DNA of 64,000 nucleotides, from assembly GCA_963839525.1 (NCBI GenBank), contig CAWIVJ010000005.1, positions 248,001 through 312,000 on the forward strand, read 5' to 3'. Shown piece by piece: positions 26,201-35,345 of the stretch. The position numbers were made by a program, and so were the translations under genes. The notes beneath the pieces are model-generated. The model worked only from the letters and a program-made list of their open reading frames with translations, was not told the origin of the DNA and made no database searches. Each line of letters begins with the position of its first letter. The first letter of the stretch is position 1. The DNA comes from CAWIVJ01 sp963839525. Its GTDB lineage: Bacteria > Cyanobacteriota > Vampirovibrionia > Gastranaerophilales > Gastranaerophilaceae.

Positions 26201-27310
26201 ATGAAAAGGTTTATGCCACTACTAAAAAAGAAAAAAGCACAGCAATTAGTTGAATTTTTACTGGTTGCTCCTTTTATGATTATAATTTTAGGGATATTAA
26301 CAGAATATGCCTACGCATTAAATATTAACATGACTCTGACTCAAGGGTTAAAAACAGTAACTTCTTCAATATATGGTGATATTAAACCCGAGACAACGAC
26401 AAGCGAAATAACAACACTTGTGACAACTAATCTCACCGACTACCTGAGTACAAGTAATATCCCTACAAATACTGAAAATAATATAAAAGTAAATTATTTT
26501 ACCATCGGTGAAAATGCTGTTTTTATAGCAAGATATACATATTTTCCGGCATTTACTCTGCCTAATGTTTATTTTAAAATTATGCCCGATCAATTTGATT
26601 TCTTAGCCACATCTTCTGTTCCAAAAGCTTTTTTAGAAGAAAATGATTACAGTATGAGTGTTGATTCTCAAACCTTGGATAAAGTTTGGTCAAGTACAGC
26701 CGGTTTTTCCAGCCAGGATGATTTTAATGCTTCAAAAGAAGGTATTATGAAAGATACCACGGGACGAAGCAATATGCTTTTTTTAATCCCTACGACAGCA
26801 GCAGTTGGTTTAACAAAAGCCTATGCTCTTGTAGATTGGAACGGAAATACTCTAAAATCAGGTACTAATATTTATACTCTTAATACAGACAATGGAAATC
26901 TTTATGAATGTTCTTCCATGTCTTGTAATCCTGCAGATAAAACTTTTTTAGATTATATTAATCCCTCCTCTGGTCCATACTATAATGTTGTAATATTTGT
27001 TCATGACAATGAAGCTGATTTAGATACATTGAACACTAATTGGATTAAACCTCCAGGGACACAAGACCTTTCCGGAAAATCTGTTCAGGGAATTTTAAAA
27101 AGAACTTTGGCCTTAACTGATTTATCAGGCTTAAGTATAGGTAATTATGACAATATTGAGGTATCTTCGTATAATTTAAATGTATCAACCGGTAACTTTT
27201 ATACAACAGAAGCGTTTGGCTCAATAATTTTTGTACATACTTCTGATGATGATATAAGCAAAATAAAAACAGGGAGTATTCCTTATAAAGATTATAATTT
27301 GGGAAGTTAG
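26201..27310 (+). CDS. TadE-like pseudopilin-related protein
   Basis: 369 residues. After a basic N-terminus the sequence AQQLVEFLLVAPFMIIILGILTEYAYALN is a TadE-type segment (Glu after the start of a hydrophobic helix, about residues 16-40). The rest is a large Ser/Thr/Asn-rich exported domain with few charges. TadE/TadG proteins are minor components of Tad pilus systems, but no tad ATPase or secretin gene is in the window. A second ATG at 26213 is an alternative start. Overlaps functionally with the next gene, 6 bases downstream. Confidence 0.7.
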   Translation: MKRFMPLLKKKKAQQLVEFLLVAPFMIIILGILTEYAYALNINMTLTQGLKTVTSSIYGDIKPETTTSEITTLVTTNLTDYLSTSNIPTNTENNIKVNYFTIGENAVFIARYTYFPAFTLPNVYFKIMPDQFDFLATSSVPKAFLEENDYSMSVDSQTLDKVWSSTAGFSSQDDFNASKEGIMKDTTGRSNMLFLIPTTAAVGLTKAYALVDWNGNTLKSGTNIYTLNTDNGNLYECSSMSCNPADKTFLDYINPSSGPYYNVVIFVHDNEADLDTLNTNWIKPPGTQDLSGKSVQGILKRTLALTDLSGLSIGNYDNIEVSSYNLNVSTGNFYTTEAFGSIIFVHTSDDDISKIKTGSIPYKDYNLGS

Positions 27311-27316
27311 GTATAA

Positions 27317-28456
27317 ATGAAAAAAAGAAAAGCAAGTTCACTGATTTATATAATATTTTTCTTGGTAATATTCTTGGCTTTTGCCGCCTTTGCAGTTGAC
27401 GGAACAATTATTTTTACATACCGTTCAAAACTTCAAAACATAACTGAAATGACAGCACTTGCCGCAGCATCTGAATTTAATTATCCATCATACGTAACTT
27501 CTTCTGAAATTGAAACAAAAGCTCAAAACATTTTTAATCTTCTTAAACAAGACAGTTTAAAAACTGCTGGTATTACTGCTGTGGCTGATGCAACTACAAA
27601 GCCCAAAAAAATTACTATAACAACAAGTATGATTTCCGAACCTTTTTTCTTGGCATTTTTAGGTATTTCAGGTATAAAGTTGGAAGCCAAAGCCTCTGCA
27701 ATAAGCGAAGAACTACCTATTACAGCTAATTACTCAGGTATAAACTGGGTTACGGCGAGTGCTGCTTACTTATCTGATATATTATCAAAAAATTTAAATT
27801 TAAATGATACCGCAATATTAGCGCCTTTAGGAGGTTTTGAATCAAAAATTTCTGAAGACGATATTGAAGCAGAAGGTTTTAAATCAGCATCAATAAGCTA
27901 TTCCGGGACGAAAAAAAAAGGGGTGATTTTTAGTTTGATAAATTCTAATGAAAACCAACCTTTAAGTCTGGGACCCGGAGGCTTTATAACAATAAAACTG
28001 CCTGCTCCCATTATAGATAAACCCGGCGATGATTTATTTATTAAAGAAGCCGGTGATGCTCTTGAAGGCTATATGGTTTTTGCCGGTCTGGATAAAAACC
28101 CTGATAAACCTTATGTTGATGTAGATAATCAGGGAGAAGGTATTTCCTGGATTAACATAAGCAGCTCTGGAACACCTTTTGATTCCGCATTAGGCTCTCA
28201 GGCTCATCAAACTGCAAATACACAACTTTCTGTTTCCATTCAAGATAAATTCTATGGAAGTGGTTATTTTGATATTGGGAAAAGCGGAATTTCAATGGCT
28301 AAATATATAAGGATTATTGATGATAATCAGGAAAGCGGCTTTATTAACACCAATGGCACATACTATAAAACAATGCTGTACGGAGAGGCCTCTAGCGCAA
28401 CTTCAGGTGCTGACATAGACAATGTTACGGTTTTAAACCACGTTAAATTGCAGTAA
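27317..28456 (+). CDS. TadG-like membrane-anchored exported protein
   Basis: 379 residues. N-terminal basic residues then a hydrophobic helix (about 8-30: SSLIYIIFFLVIFLAFAAFA), followed by DGTIIFTYRSKLQNITEMTALAAASEFN, the typical TadG/pilus-type neck. The remainder is an extracellular Ser/Gly-rich domain. It follows the TadE-like gene by 6 bases and is presumably its partner. The two genes end against the convergent YtxH-like gene, with no clear terminator between. Function as pilus component is inferred from the N-terminus. Confidence 0.65.
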   Translation: MKKRKASSLIYIIFFLVIFLAFAAFAVDGTIIFTYRSKLQNITEMTALAAASEFNYPSYVTSSEIETKAQNIFNLLKQDSLKTAGITAVADATTKPKKITITTSMISEPFFLAFLGISGIKLEAKASAISEELPITANYSGINWVTASAAYLSDILSKNLNLNDTAILAPLGGFESKISEDDIEAEGFKSASISYSGTKKKGVIFSLINSNENQPLSLGPGGFITIKLPAPIIDKPGDDLFIKEAGDALEGYMVFAGLDKNPDKPYVDVDNQGEGISWINISSSGTPFDSALGSQAHQTANTQLSVSIQDKFYGSGYFDIGKSGISMAKYIRIIDDNQESGFINTNGTYYKTMLYGEASSATSGADIDNVTVLNHVKLQ

Positions 28457-28465
28457 TAATATTAT

Positions 28466-28741
28466 TTAATTCTCTCCCGCAGATTCTTTTTTCTGTTTGT
28501 TTAAAAGAATCTGTAATTTTTCCATAATTTCATCGCCTTTTTGTTGCAAATCAGAAGCAACCGTATCAGCTTTTTTTTGTATTTCTTGAACCGTTTTGTC
28601 TGTTTTTTCAGCTATATCTTTTGATGTATCACATAAAAACTCTCTTGTTTCTTCACCTGATTGAGGAGCAAGAAGTACTCCGGCTATTGCACCAAGTGTT
28701 CCGCCTACTATAAAACCTGCTAAAAATCTACCTACTGACAT
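28466..28741 (-). CDS. YtxH-like small membrane protein
   Basis: 91 residues. The glycine-rich transmembrane start FLAGFIVGGTLGAIAGVLLAPQSGEETR matches the YtxH domain (GxxxGxxxGxLLAPxSGxETR). The tail is a Lys/Glu/Gln-rich amphipathic helix. It is last of three genes in a row of the pattern YtxH, DUF948, YtxH. The family is stress-associated in Bacillus; molecular role unknown. Confidence 0.8.
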   Translation of the reverse strand: MSVGRFLAGFIVGGTLGAIAGVLLAPQSGEETREFLCDTSKDIAEKTDKTVQEIQKKADTVASDLQQKGDEIMEKLQILLNKQKKESAGEN

Positions 28742-28803
28742 ATTTTTCTCCTTATTTTATTCTTTTAATTAACTAAAAAAATCACTCTGCATTATTAGAA
28801 CAT

Positions 28804-29184
28804 TTATTTCTTAACAAAAAATTTAATTGTATAGATTAAGCCTTTAATAAAGTTTTTTATAACCCCCCCCGACATTTTTTTTACTCTGGTAAAAATTAAA
28901 TTTCCGGTACCTAAAACAGTTTCAAAAAGTTTTGCAATACTATCAACTTTTTCGTCAGCACTTTTAGCTATAGCATTTATACTTTTTAGCGCTTGATTAA
29001 ATTCTTTTAAGGTGGGTTCTATTTCAGATTTGATGATTGAAGTCGTATCATCTACATTCTTGGTTAATTTTGACAAATCTATTAATAACTTCACTAAAAA
29101 ACCGCCGACAATAAATATTATAACTCCTGTCGCAATTACTAAAAAAATTAATCCGTTATTTAAAAATATTTGAGATGTCTCCAT
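28804..29184 (-). CDS. DUF948-like membrane protein
   Basis: 126 residues. One transmembrane helix (about 11-35, LIFLVIATGVIIFIVGGFLVKLLIDL) followed by a long helix with repeated T/S-x-x-I spacing, typical of DUF948/YtxG-type proteins. A second hydrophobic stretch appears near the C-terminus. Flanked on both sides by YtxH-like genes, which is the arrangement seen for ytxG/ytxH in Firmicutes; this strengthens the call. Confidence 0.7.
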   Translation of the reverse strand: METSQIFLNNGLIFLVIATGVIIFIVGGFLVKLLIDLSKLTKNVDDTTSIIKSEIEPTLKEFNQALKSINAIAKSADEKVDSIAKLFETVLGTGNLIFTRVKKMSGGVIKNFIKGLIYTIKFFVKK

Positions 29185-29198
29185 TTTTGTCCTTTTGG

Positions 29199-29510
29199 TT
29201 AATTAAAGTCGTATTCAGTACCTTCAAGTTCTTTTGCTTTTTGTAATTTTTTTGATTTAATCATGTAATTTAATTTTCTAAATTGTCTTTCTAGTTTATA
29301 TTTAATCAAATCTATTGATTCCAGAGCTTGTTGTTTAGCTTCTCTAACTTCCGGAGAATGTTTTTCCGCTAAATCTGAAATTATTTCTTTAACTTCTTTT
29401 CTTGATTTTTCACCGGATTTAGGAGCATAAAGAATGCCTGAAATTATTCCTCCGACAACTCCCGCTAAAAGTCCTAAACCGAAACTTATAGAACTATTCT
29501 TTTTGCCCAT
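29199..29510 (-). CDS. YtxH-like membrane protein
   Basis: 103 residues from the ATG at 29510, which has GAGG with good spacing (an ATG 18 bases upstream lacks one). SISFGLGLLAGVVGGIISGILYAPKSGEKSRKEV is a YtxH signature. The C-terminal half is a charged amphipathic helix with KLERQFRKLNYMIKSKKL. First gene of the YtxH/DUF948/YtxH unit. Confidence 0.8.
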   Translation of the reverse strand: MGKKNSSISFGLGLLAGVVGGIISGILYAPKSGEKSRKEVKEIISDLAEKHSPEVREAKQQALESIDLIKYKLERQFRKLNYMIKSKKLQKAKELEGTEYDFN

Positions 29511-29640
29511 TTTTACCTCTTCTTTCATTTTTTATTCAGTATAACATGATTTTGTAAAAATACAATCATCAGAATGGGTGAATAGGCAAAAGTTTTACTC
29601 TGATTTTAGTGAAAAATTATGAATAAGCAAATATGTGTTT

Positions 29641-31260
29641 TTAAGCTGCTTTTTGAGCTTTCCTTCTCTTTTCAATAGCATTTGTAATTGCAATATTTAA
29701 TTTCGTAATTCCTATACCAAGTACAAGTCCTGAGTATAAATAACCGGAAATCTGTATTAATCCGAGATAACGGTTTTTCTTCAATGCAGCAGAAGCGACT
29801 TCAGCTGCTTCAGGAGCGCCTTCCTTAGCAGCTTTTTTCAATGCTTTAACCATTTCTTTAAATGTCATCGCAAGACCGTTTTCTTTTATAGTAGAAATTC
29901 CCATTTTTTTAAGTGCTGAGTGGAAAATTTCTTCACGGGTTACGGTAGAAGATTTTAGCAATTTCTTAGCGAAACCTTCACCGTCTTCTTCTGCATTATA
30001 TCTTAAAAATTTATCGTTTTTAAACTGTTTCAGTTTATCAAAACCCATTGCAACCAGTTTTGAAACGAATCCGCCGAAGATAAGCCAGTTTGCAAATCCC
30101 AAAGAATCTTTGATACCTGATTCCCTAAGCTCATTTTTATCACGGGAAGAAAGTAGTCTTGAAACAATAGTTGCACCGTAAACCAACCTGAATTGATTTA
30201 TAGTTGGAATAAGTCCTTTAAATTGAATGTTTTTAATGATTTGTTTGGGAGATTTACCGATTGTCAGCAAAGCGGCAACAGCTGCAGCTGTTGCTACACC
30301 TATTTTTATTAACTTAAATTTAGTTGACTTATCGGATTCTTTTCCTTCTACTCCGACAAAACCTTCTTTACCTGTTTTCTTTTTGGTTAAATACATATTC
30401 AGCGGCTGAACAGACAAACCTACAGTCATAGCTAATGCCAGACCAAGTAAAGAATTTCGAACATTTAAGTTTTTCAACCCTTTTATAAACACATTATTTT
30501 CAATTCCGTTTGCGTTAAAGGTTTTCACAACTTCATTATTCATAAAGTTCTTGGACATTTTAAAGAGGTTTTTAATAAAATCATCCAAAGAAGAAACTGA
30601 TTTAATATTTTTATCTCCGAATTGTTTTTCAAGCTTAATTCTGCTTTCTGCACCCGTTGCATCAAGGAATAAAGCTTTTAAATAAGAATGTGTATCTTTA
30701 TCAAGTTCTTGAGATTTGCCTTTAACTACTTTTAACATTTCTTTTTTAAATTCCGATTGAGCAACTGTATCAAGACCAACATAACCGTTAACATAACTAT
30801 CACATCCTTTTAAATCAGGATTATACCCTTTAACATTTTCCAAACTGGTTTCAACAAACTCGCTTACATCTTTTGTCTCATTCCAGGTGTTACTGAAAAA
30901 ATCAAGCATTTCTTCCGGTATAAACATTTTGTGAGCTTGAACGCCAAATTTGTTATTAAATGTTTTTGAAAGAAGCCAGGCAGCACCTAAACCGTAAGCA
31001 CCTATCAAAGCATTATTAATTGTAGCGGAGAATTCTCTTCGCATCGTTTCAGTACCAGCTTCAGGATTTCTGGTAAAATCCACAGCCGTTCTTGGAAGTC
31101 CCATGCATCCAACATCTACAGCTGTTGCCCCCATCGTTTGGTTAATATCTAAAAAATTCAAAAATTGTGTAAAACCTTCTCCTCCTCTAAAAGCTATAGG
31201 AGAATTATGTTCTTTTTTATTATTTTGTATTTGGCTATTTAAGTTCTGCTGTATTTTCAT
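29641..31260 (-). CDS. Large lineage-type membrane protein with F-R-G motif, paralogue of next gene
   Basis: 539 residues. A polar N-terminal leader (about 1-22) ends in IAFRGGEG, the recurrent F-(K/R)-G motif. Hydrophobic helices occur near 90-106, 280-300, 325-342, 390-410 and 505-525. The block IQFKGLIPTINQFRLVYG, then SRLLSSRDKNELRESGIKD, is matched closely in the downstream paralogue (31327-32898). Both also share PRTAV and RNPEAG / TNPHAG near the N-terminus. I recognise no known family or active site. The pair stands alone between the YtxH cluster and nupC. Confidence 0.6.
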   Translation of the reverse strand: MKIQQNLNSQIQNNKKEHNSPIAFRGGEGFTQFLNFLDINQTMGATAVDVGCMGLPRTAVDFTRNPEAGTETMRREFSATINNALIGAYGLGAAWLLSKTFNNKFGVQAHKMFIPEEMLDFFSNTWNETKDVSEFVETSLENVKGYNPDLKGCDSYVNGYVGLDTVAQSEFKKEMLKVVKGKSQELDKDTHSYLKALFLDATGAESRIKLEKQFGDKNIKSVSSLDDFIKNLFKMSKNFMNNEVVKTFNANGIENNVFIKGLKNLNVRNSLLGLALAMTVGLSVQPLNMYLTKKKTGKEGFVGVEGKESDKSTKFKLIKIGVATAAAVAALLTIGKSPKQIIKNIQFKGLIPTINQFRLVYGATIVSRLLSSRDKNELRESGIKDSLGFANWLIFGGFVSKLVAMGFDKLKQFKNDKFLRYNAEEDGEGFAKKLLKSSTVTREEIFHSALKKMGISTIKENGLAMTFKEMVKALKKAAKEGAPEAAEVASAALKKNRYLGLIQISGYLYSGLVLGIGITKLNIAITNAIEKRRKAQKAA

Positions 31261-31326
31261 TTCGTTTTCCTATTTTAATGTATATTTATTAATTACGGGA
31301 TTGCTGTATCAGACAATATTTTCTTA

Positions 31327-32898
31327 TTATTTTTGAGAAAGTTTCATTTTCTTCAATTCTTCTTGATGTTTTTTCTCGGTTTGATGCCTGTATATTTTCG
31401 GAATAACAAGCCCTAGAGCAATTAATGAGAATGCTATGTTACCAAGCTGGCAAACAGCCCGCATTTTCTTAGGAGTACCTTCCATCAGTTCATCAGAAGA
31501 TTTTAACGCTTTATTTTTTGTCCAATGCCAGAATCTTTCTAATATATTTGCCCCGTCTTTTAATGTTTCTTTTTCATTTATTAAAACTATTTTCGGTTTG
31601 ACTTTTTCTATTAAAGTTGCAATACCTTTTGCGACATAATCACCTAAGAAATAAAACGCTGAGAATGTTGCAATATCTCTGACAGTTGCTTCTCTAAGAT
31701 CATTTTTATCCTCAGAAGCCATCATTCTGCTTGCAAAAGCAAATGTAGAAATAAGTCTTGCCTGATCCATACTCGGGAAAATTCCTTTAAATTGAGTTAT
31801 GTTTTTAATCATTTTCATGTTAGGTTTTTGCATTATAGATAATAAAGCAACTCCGGCAATTGAACTTACAGATATTATTTTTTGGCGGAATAATGCTGCT
31901 TTTTCTTTGCCTGTCAATTCTTTACTTTTAGTTTTTCCAAAATCTTTATAAATAGGGGCGCCTTTTTTGCCCGAAGTTTTTGCGGTAATCCATCTGTTAA
32001 TAGGCTGTGCAGCAACAGCAAGCGGTATAACCAGTCCAAGTCCGAGTAAACTTTTTGTTACTACCAGTTTTTTAGCTGCCTTTGCAAATTTATCAGGATC
32101 TTGGTCATTAATTAACTCTTTTAAAAGCTTAGGCATATTTTTAACAACAGATCCAAGATTTTGGCTAAAAAATTCTTTAGAATTACCAATTTTGATATTT
32201 TCTGAGATACGTGTCTTTTTAACTATTTGCTGATAAGCTTCATCTATAGTTTTTTTAGCTGCCTTTTTAGCTCTCCTTTTTGCAAAAAATCCTTTTTCTT
32301 TCGGAATTTGCTTAAATACATCTTCTGTTAAAACTCTAATGCTTTCATCAAAACCCATTCCTTTAAAAGATTTTAAATCCTTACCATCAACACCTTTTAT
32401 ATCTTCTAAGATACTTTTAATGGTATTATAAACTCTTGCCTTTTGTTTATCTCCTTTAAATAATTCATTTGCATCTTTTGTTATAAGCTCATCGAAACCC
32501 TCTCGCCAATATTGCCAGCGTTTTGTTACTAAATCAATTGTTTCTTCATTAGCCCAACAATCGCTCATGTTTGACTTACCGCCCATTATAGGCTTTTGAA
32601 GAAACTTAGCAATACCTGCTACAACTAATCCCGGAATCATACAATGTATAAGAAGCCCGGAAGATTCTCTTCTAAAAGCTTCAAAGCCGGCATGAGGGTT
32701 AGTTTCGCTTTCAACAATGGTTCTTGGAATAATAGCTGTTGATAAATCCAAAACAGCAACATTAACCATAGGGTTTACTTCACAAAGCTGCAAAGCACTT
32801 GTAATAAAATCTAACGGCCCGTTACCGAAACGCGGTTCCTGTTTTAATGGTCTCCTCCCATTATTATTCAAACTATTTATATTAATTCGATTTATCAT
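31327..32898 (-). CDS. Large lineage-type membrane protein, paralogue of 29641-31260
   Basis: 523 residues from the ATG at 32898 (MINRININS), chosen because similar proteins begin with MKI/MNI-type leaders; an in-frame ATG at 32922 would add 8 residues. The leader ends in EPRFGNGPLDF, a variant of the F-G motif. Several hydrophobic helices and the shared block QFKGIFPSMDQARLISTF, SRMMASEDKNDLREATVRD link it to the previous gene. It is likely the product of gene duplication. Function unknown; localisation to the membrane is inferred from the helices. Confidence 0.6.
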   Translation of the reverse strand: MINRININSLNNNGRRPLKQEPRFGNGPLDFITSALQLCEVNPMVNVAVLDLSTAIIPRTIVESETNPHAGFEAFRRESSGLLIHCMIPGLVVAGIAKFLQKPIMGGKSNMSDCWANEETIDLVTKRWQYWREGFDELITKDANELFKGDKQKARVYNTIKSILEDIKGVDGKDLKSFKGMGFDESIRVLTEDVFKQIPKEKGFFAKRRAKKAAKKTIDEAYQQIVKKTRISENIKIGNSKEFFSQNLGSVVKNMPKLLKELINDQDPDKFAKAAKKLVVTKSLLGLGLVIPLAVAAQPINRWITAKTSGKKGAPIYKDFGKTKSKELTGKEKAALFRQKIISVSSIAGVALLSIMQKPNMKMIKNITQFKGIFPSMDQARLISTFAFASRMMASEDKNDLREATVRDIATFSAFYFLGDYVAKGIATLIEKVKPKIVLINEKETLKDGANILERFWHWTKNKALKSSDELMEGTPKKMRAVCQLGNIAFSLIALGLVIPKIYRHQTEKKHQEELKKMKLSQK

Positions 32899-33076
32899 AT
32901 TTTCTTCAACAACTACAATCATAACAATTAGATATTTGTTTTAAAAGCGGTGAATTTTAAAAATTGCCATGTATACACTTATTGTAAAGTTTATGTTAAG
33001 AATAATTTTTGTATAAATATTTAAAAATAGCACTCTTTAAAAATATTTTTTGAATTTTAGAATAGAAAATTTAAAA

Positions 33077-33115
33077 AAAATAAGTGAAAAATAATAAATC
33101 TGCTATTTTTCACTT
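33077..33115 (-). terminator. Intrinsic terminator of nupC
   Basis: Perfect 12-base stems at 33082-33093 and 33104-33115, loop of 10 bases. On the minus strand it follows the nupC stop by about 35 bases and is followed by TATTTTTTTT. Confidence 0.85.
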
Positions 33116-33149
33116 GCAATTTTTTTGTAAATATTTATTACGATTTTTA

Positions 33150-34427
33150 TTATCCTAGCAAAATTCCGGCAATACATGCAGACATATATGATGTTAAAGT
33201 TCCACAAATCAAAGCTCTAAAACCCAACCTTGATAAATTTTTTCTCTGGTTAGGGGCAATTTCTCCTATACCACCGATTTGAATAGCAATTGAACTCAAG
33301 TTTGCAAATCCGCAAAGTGCAAAACTTGCTATAACAAAACTTTTTTGAGAAATAAGATTTTTAATTGAAATCAAATCTATATACCCTAATGTTTCATTAA
33401 GAATAAATTTTGTCCCGAGCAAAGCACCTACAGAACTTGAATCATTCATAGGAACTCCCATAAAATATGCGAAAAATGAAAACAATTTACCCACAATAGC
33501 TTTCATTGAAAGATTATTGATGTCCAATCCCCAAAATGCCAAATTAACATGGGCTGTATTATACAAAAACACTCCAAATTTGCCTAAAAACCAGTCTATC
33601 ATTGCAATTAATGCTACAAAAGCAAGTAAAACCGCTATTACTTTTAAAGAAACTGATAAACCATCCGTTGCTCCCCTTGCAATTGAATCAATAACATTAA
33701 CATGTGTTCTTCTTTTACTTATTTTTACTTCATTTTTAGTCGTCGGCTCACCAACTTCGGGGTAAACTATTTTAGAAATCACCAGAGCACCCGGTGCAGC
33801 CATAATAGAAGCAGCAAGCAAATACTTAGCAGGAACGCCCATTCCTACATAAAGAGCCATAACTCCGCCTGAAATACATGCCATGCTTCCCGTCATAGAA
33901 GCTAAAACTTCAGAGCGGGTTAAATTAGGTAAATAAGGCTTAATCATAAATTGTGCCATAACCTGCCCTACAAAAGAACTTGCAACATTTGAAAGTGCTT
34001 CGGCACCGCTTACATCCATCAGTTTGTACATTGCTTTGCCTAAAATAGCAACAATTCTTTGCATTATTCTATAATAATATAGAATATTTACGATTACAGC
34101 TATAAAAATAATAGCGGCCGAAAGCTGTATTGCAAAAACAATGGAACCAACGCCGAACAATTCCCCTAATTTTTGAGAATTATTTAAAGGTCCGAACAAA
34201 AAAGTAGCTCCTTCATTGGCAAAATCAAGAACTTTTTGGATAAACAAACCTATACTTCCGAAAATAACTTGTCCGATACGAACTTTTAAAACAAAAACCG
34301 CAAGCAGTATTTGAAGCAAAAAACCCATGCCAACAGTTTTTAAATTAATTGCTCTTTTATTATTTGACATTAAAAAAGCGATTAAAAATATGAAAATAAT
34401 TCCTATTAGTCCAAAAAATCTTGTCAT
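33150..34427 (-). CDS. nupC: Concentrative nucleoside transporter (CNT/NupC family)
   Basis: 425 residues, polytopic. Family features: an N-terminal helix pair, FANEGATFLFGPL, ASSFVGQVMAQFMIKPYLPNLTRSEVLASMTGSMACISGGVMALYVGMGVP, and FALCGFANLSSIAIQIGGIGEIAP near the end. It imports nucleosides with H+ or Na+. GGGGAA lies before the ATG at 34427, and the gene ends at a good terminator, so it is a single-gene unit. Confidence 0.93.
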   Translation of the reverse strand: MTRFFGLIGIIFIFLIAFLMSNNKRAINLKTVGMGFLLQILLAVFVLKVRIGQVIFGSIGLFIQKVLDFANEGATFLFGPLNNSQKLGELFGVGSIVFAIQLSAAIIFIAVIVNILYYYRIMQRIVAILGKAMYKLMDVSGAEALSNVASSFVGQVMAQFMIKPYLPNLTRSEVLASMTGSMACISGGVMALYVGMGVPAKYLLAASIMAAPGALVISKIVYPEVGEPTTKNEVKISKRRTHVNVIDSIARGATDGLSVSLKVIAVLLAFVALIAMIDWFLGKFGVFLYNTAHVNLAFWGLDINNLSMKAIVGKLFSFFAYFMGVPMNDSSSVGALLGTKFILNETLGYIDLISIKNLISQKSFVIASFALCGFANLSSIAIQIGGIGEIAPNQRKNLSRLGFRALICGTLTSYMSACIAGILLG

Positions 34428-34563
34428 TAGAATTCCCCGCCGGTTCTTTTATTGCCATACAAAAAATAAATTCAGCACAACAAAAATTAATCTAAGAATA
34501 TTGTAATTAAAAGTATTATAAATAAAAACTTATATTAAAAAAATGTGATAAAAATTAATGTGA

Positions 34564-35001
34564 TCAGGATTTAACAATCCCAGCTAAGTTTTCAAGTGTT
34601 CTTGAAATAATATATTTAAAATAACCAAGCGAATGCGGCTCATTTTTTGGTTCATCACAACAAAGTTTATAAAAAATAACCTCTGAGTCTGAACTTGCGG
34701 GGTATCCTTTTATCTCTGTATAAAGGCTTTTAATAGGCTTCACAGGAATTTCCTTATCTTTTTTTCTATAAAAAAGGTCAATAGTAAGTCTTTTTTTACG
34801 CGTTAATAACTTTTTAACAATTTTATGCTGCATTATAATTTCATCACCTTCTTCTCCAATTTTTTCTGCAACATCACCCAAAGACTTATAAAACTTAGAA
34901 GGAAATATCTCATTTAAACAAACAAGTTTAGCTTTAAAATTAACATTGTTTTTATTGTTACTTTTAGTATTGCCATGGTTGTTAATCTTCATTACTTTCA
35001 T
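34564..35001 (-). CDS. Hypothetical protein with N-terminal F-K-A motif
   Basis: 145 residues, basic, no signal peptide. The Asn/Lys-rich leader (MKVMKINNHGNTKSNN) ends in VNFKAKL, matching the recurrent F-(K/R)-(G/A) motif. The body is helical with ADK-like charge clusters; no family recognised. Stands between nupC and yggT. Confidence 0.5.
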   Translation of the reverse strand: MKVMKINNHGNTKSNNKNNVNFKAKLVCLNEIFPSKFYKSLGDVAEKIGEEGDEIIMQHKIVKKLLTRKKRLTIDLFYRKKDKEIPVKPIKSLYTEIKGYPASSDSEVIFYKLCCDEPKNEPHSLGYFKYIISRTLENLAGIVKS

Positions 35002-35060
35002 AATTTTATTCAGTCCTATTAATCTATAAAAAGCAAAAACATTATTTTATTTAAAAGTAA

Positions 35061-35327
35061 TTATCCAACAATACCCGCAAGTAAGTTTACAACAAGAACC
35101 TGGATTATTTGCAAAACAATTATTGCAATTATAGGAGAAAAATCCAAACCCCCTACAGGAGGAATAAATCTTCTGAAAATATCCAAGTACATATCCGTAA
35201 CTTCTTTGATAGACCTAACAGGTTGCTGGTGCCAATTTATATTTGGGATCCAGGTCAAAAATATTCTTAAAATTATCAATAAAAAATAAAAATAAAAAAT
35301 ATTGTTTACAATTTTCACTAAAAACAT
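35061..35327 (-). CDS. YggT family membrane protein
   Basis: 88 residues with two transmembrane helices (about 10-27 and 62-85). LLIILRIFLTWIP, the DMYLDIFRRFIPPVGGLDFSPIIAIIVLQII stretch is the YggT hallmark. In other bacteria YggT-type proteins are linked to membrane organisation and osmotic response. Lies 18 bases downstream of mtnP. Confidence 0.88.
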   Translation of the reverse strand: MFLVKIVNNIFYFYFLLIILRIFLTWIPNINWHQQPVRSIKEVTDMYLDIFRRFIPPVGGLDFSPIIAIIVLQIIQVLVVNLLAGIVG

Positions 35328-35345
35328 ATAATCTAAAATCCTTTC

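Noticed and set aside
27045..27407. Minus-strand frame across the TadE/TadG junction
   Set aside because: Low-complexity shadow opposite two better supported genes.
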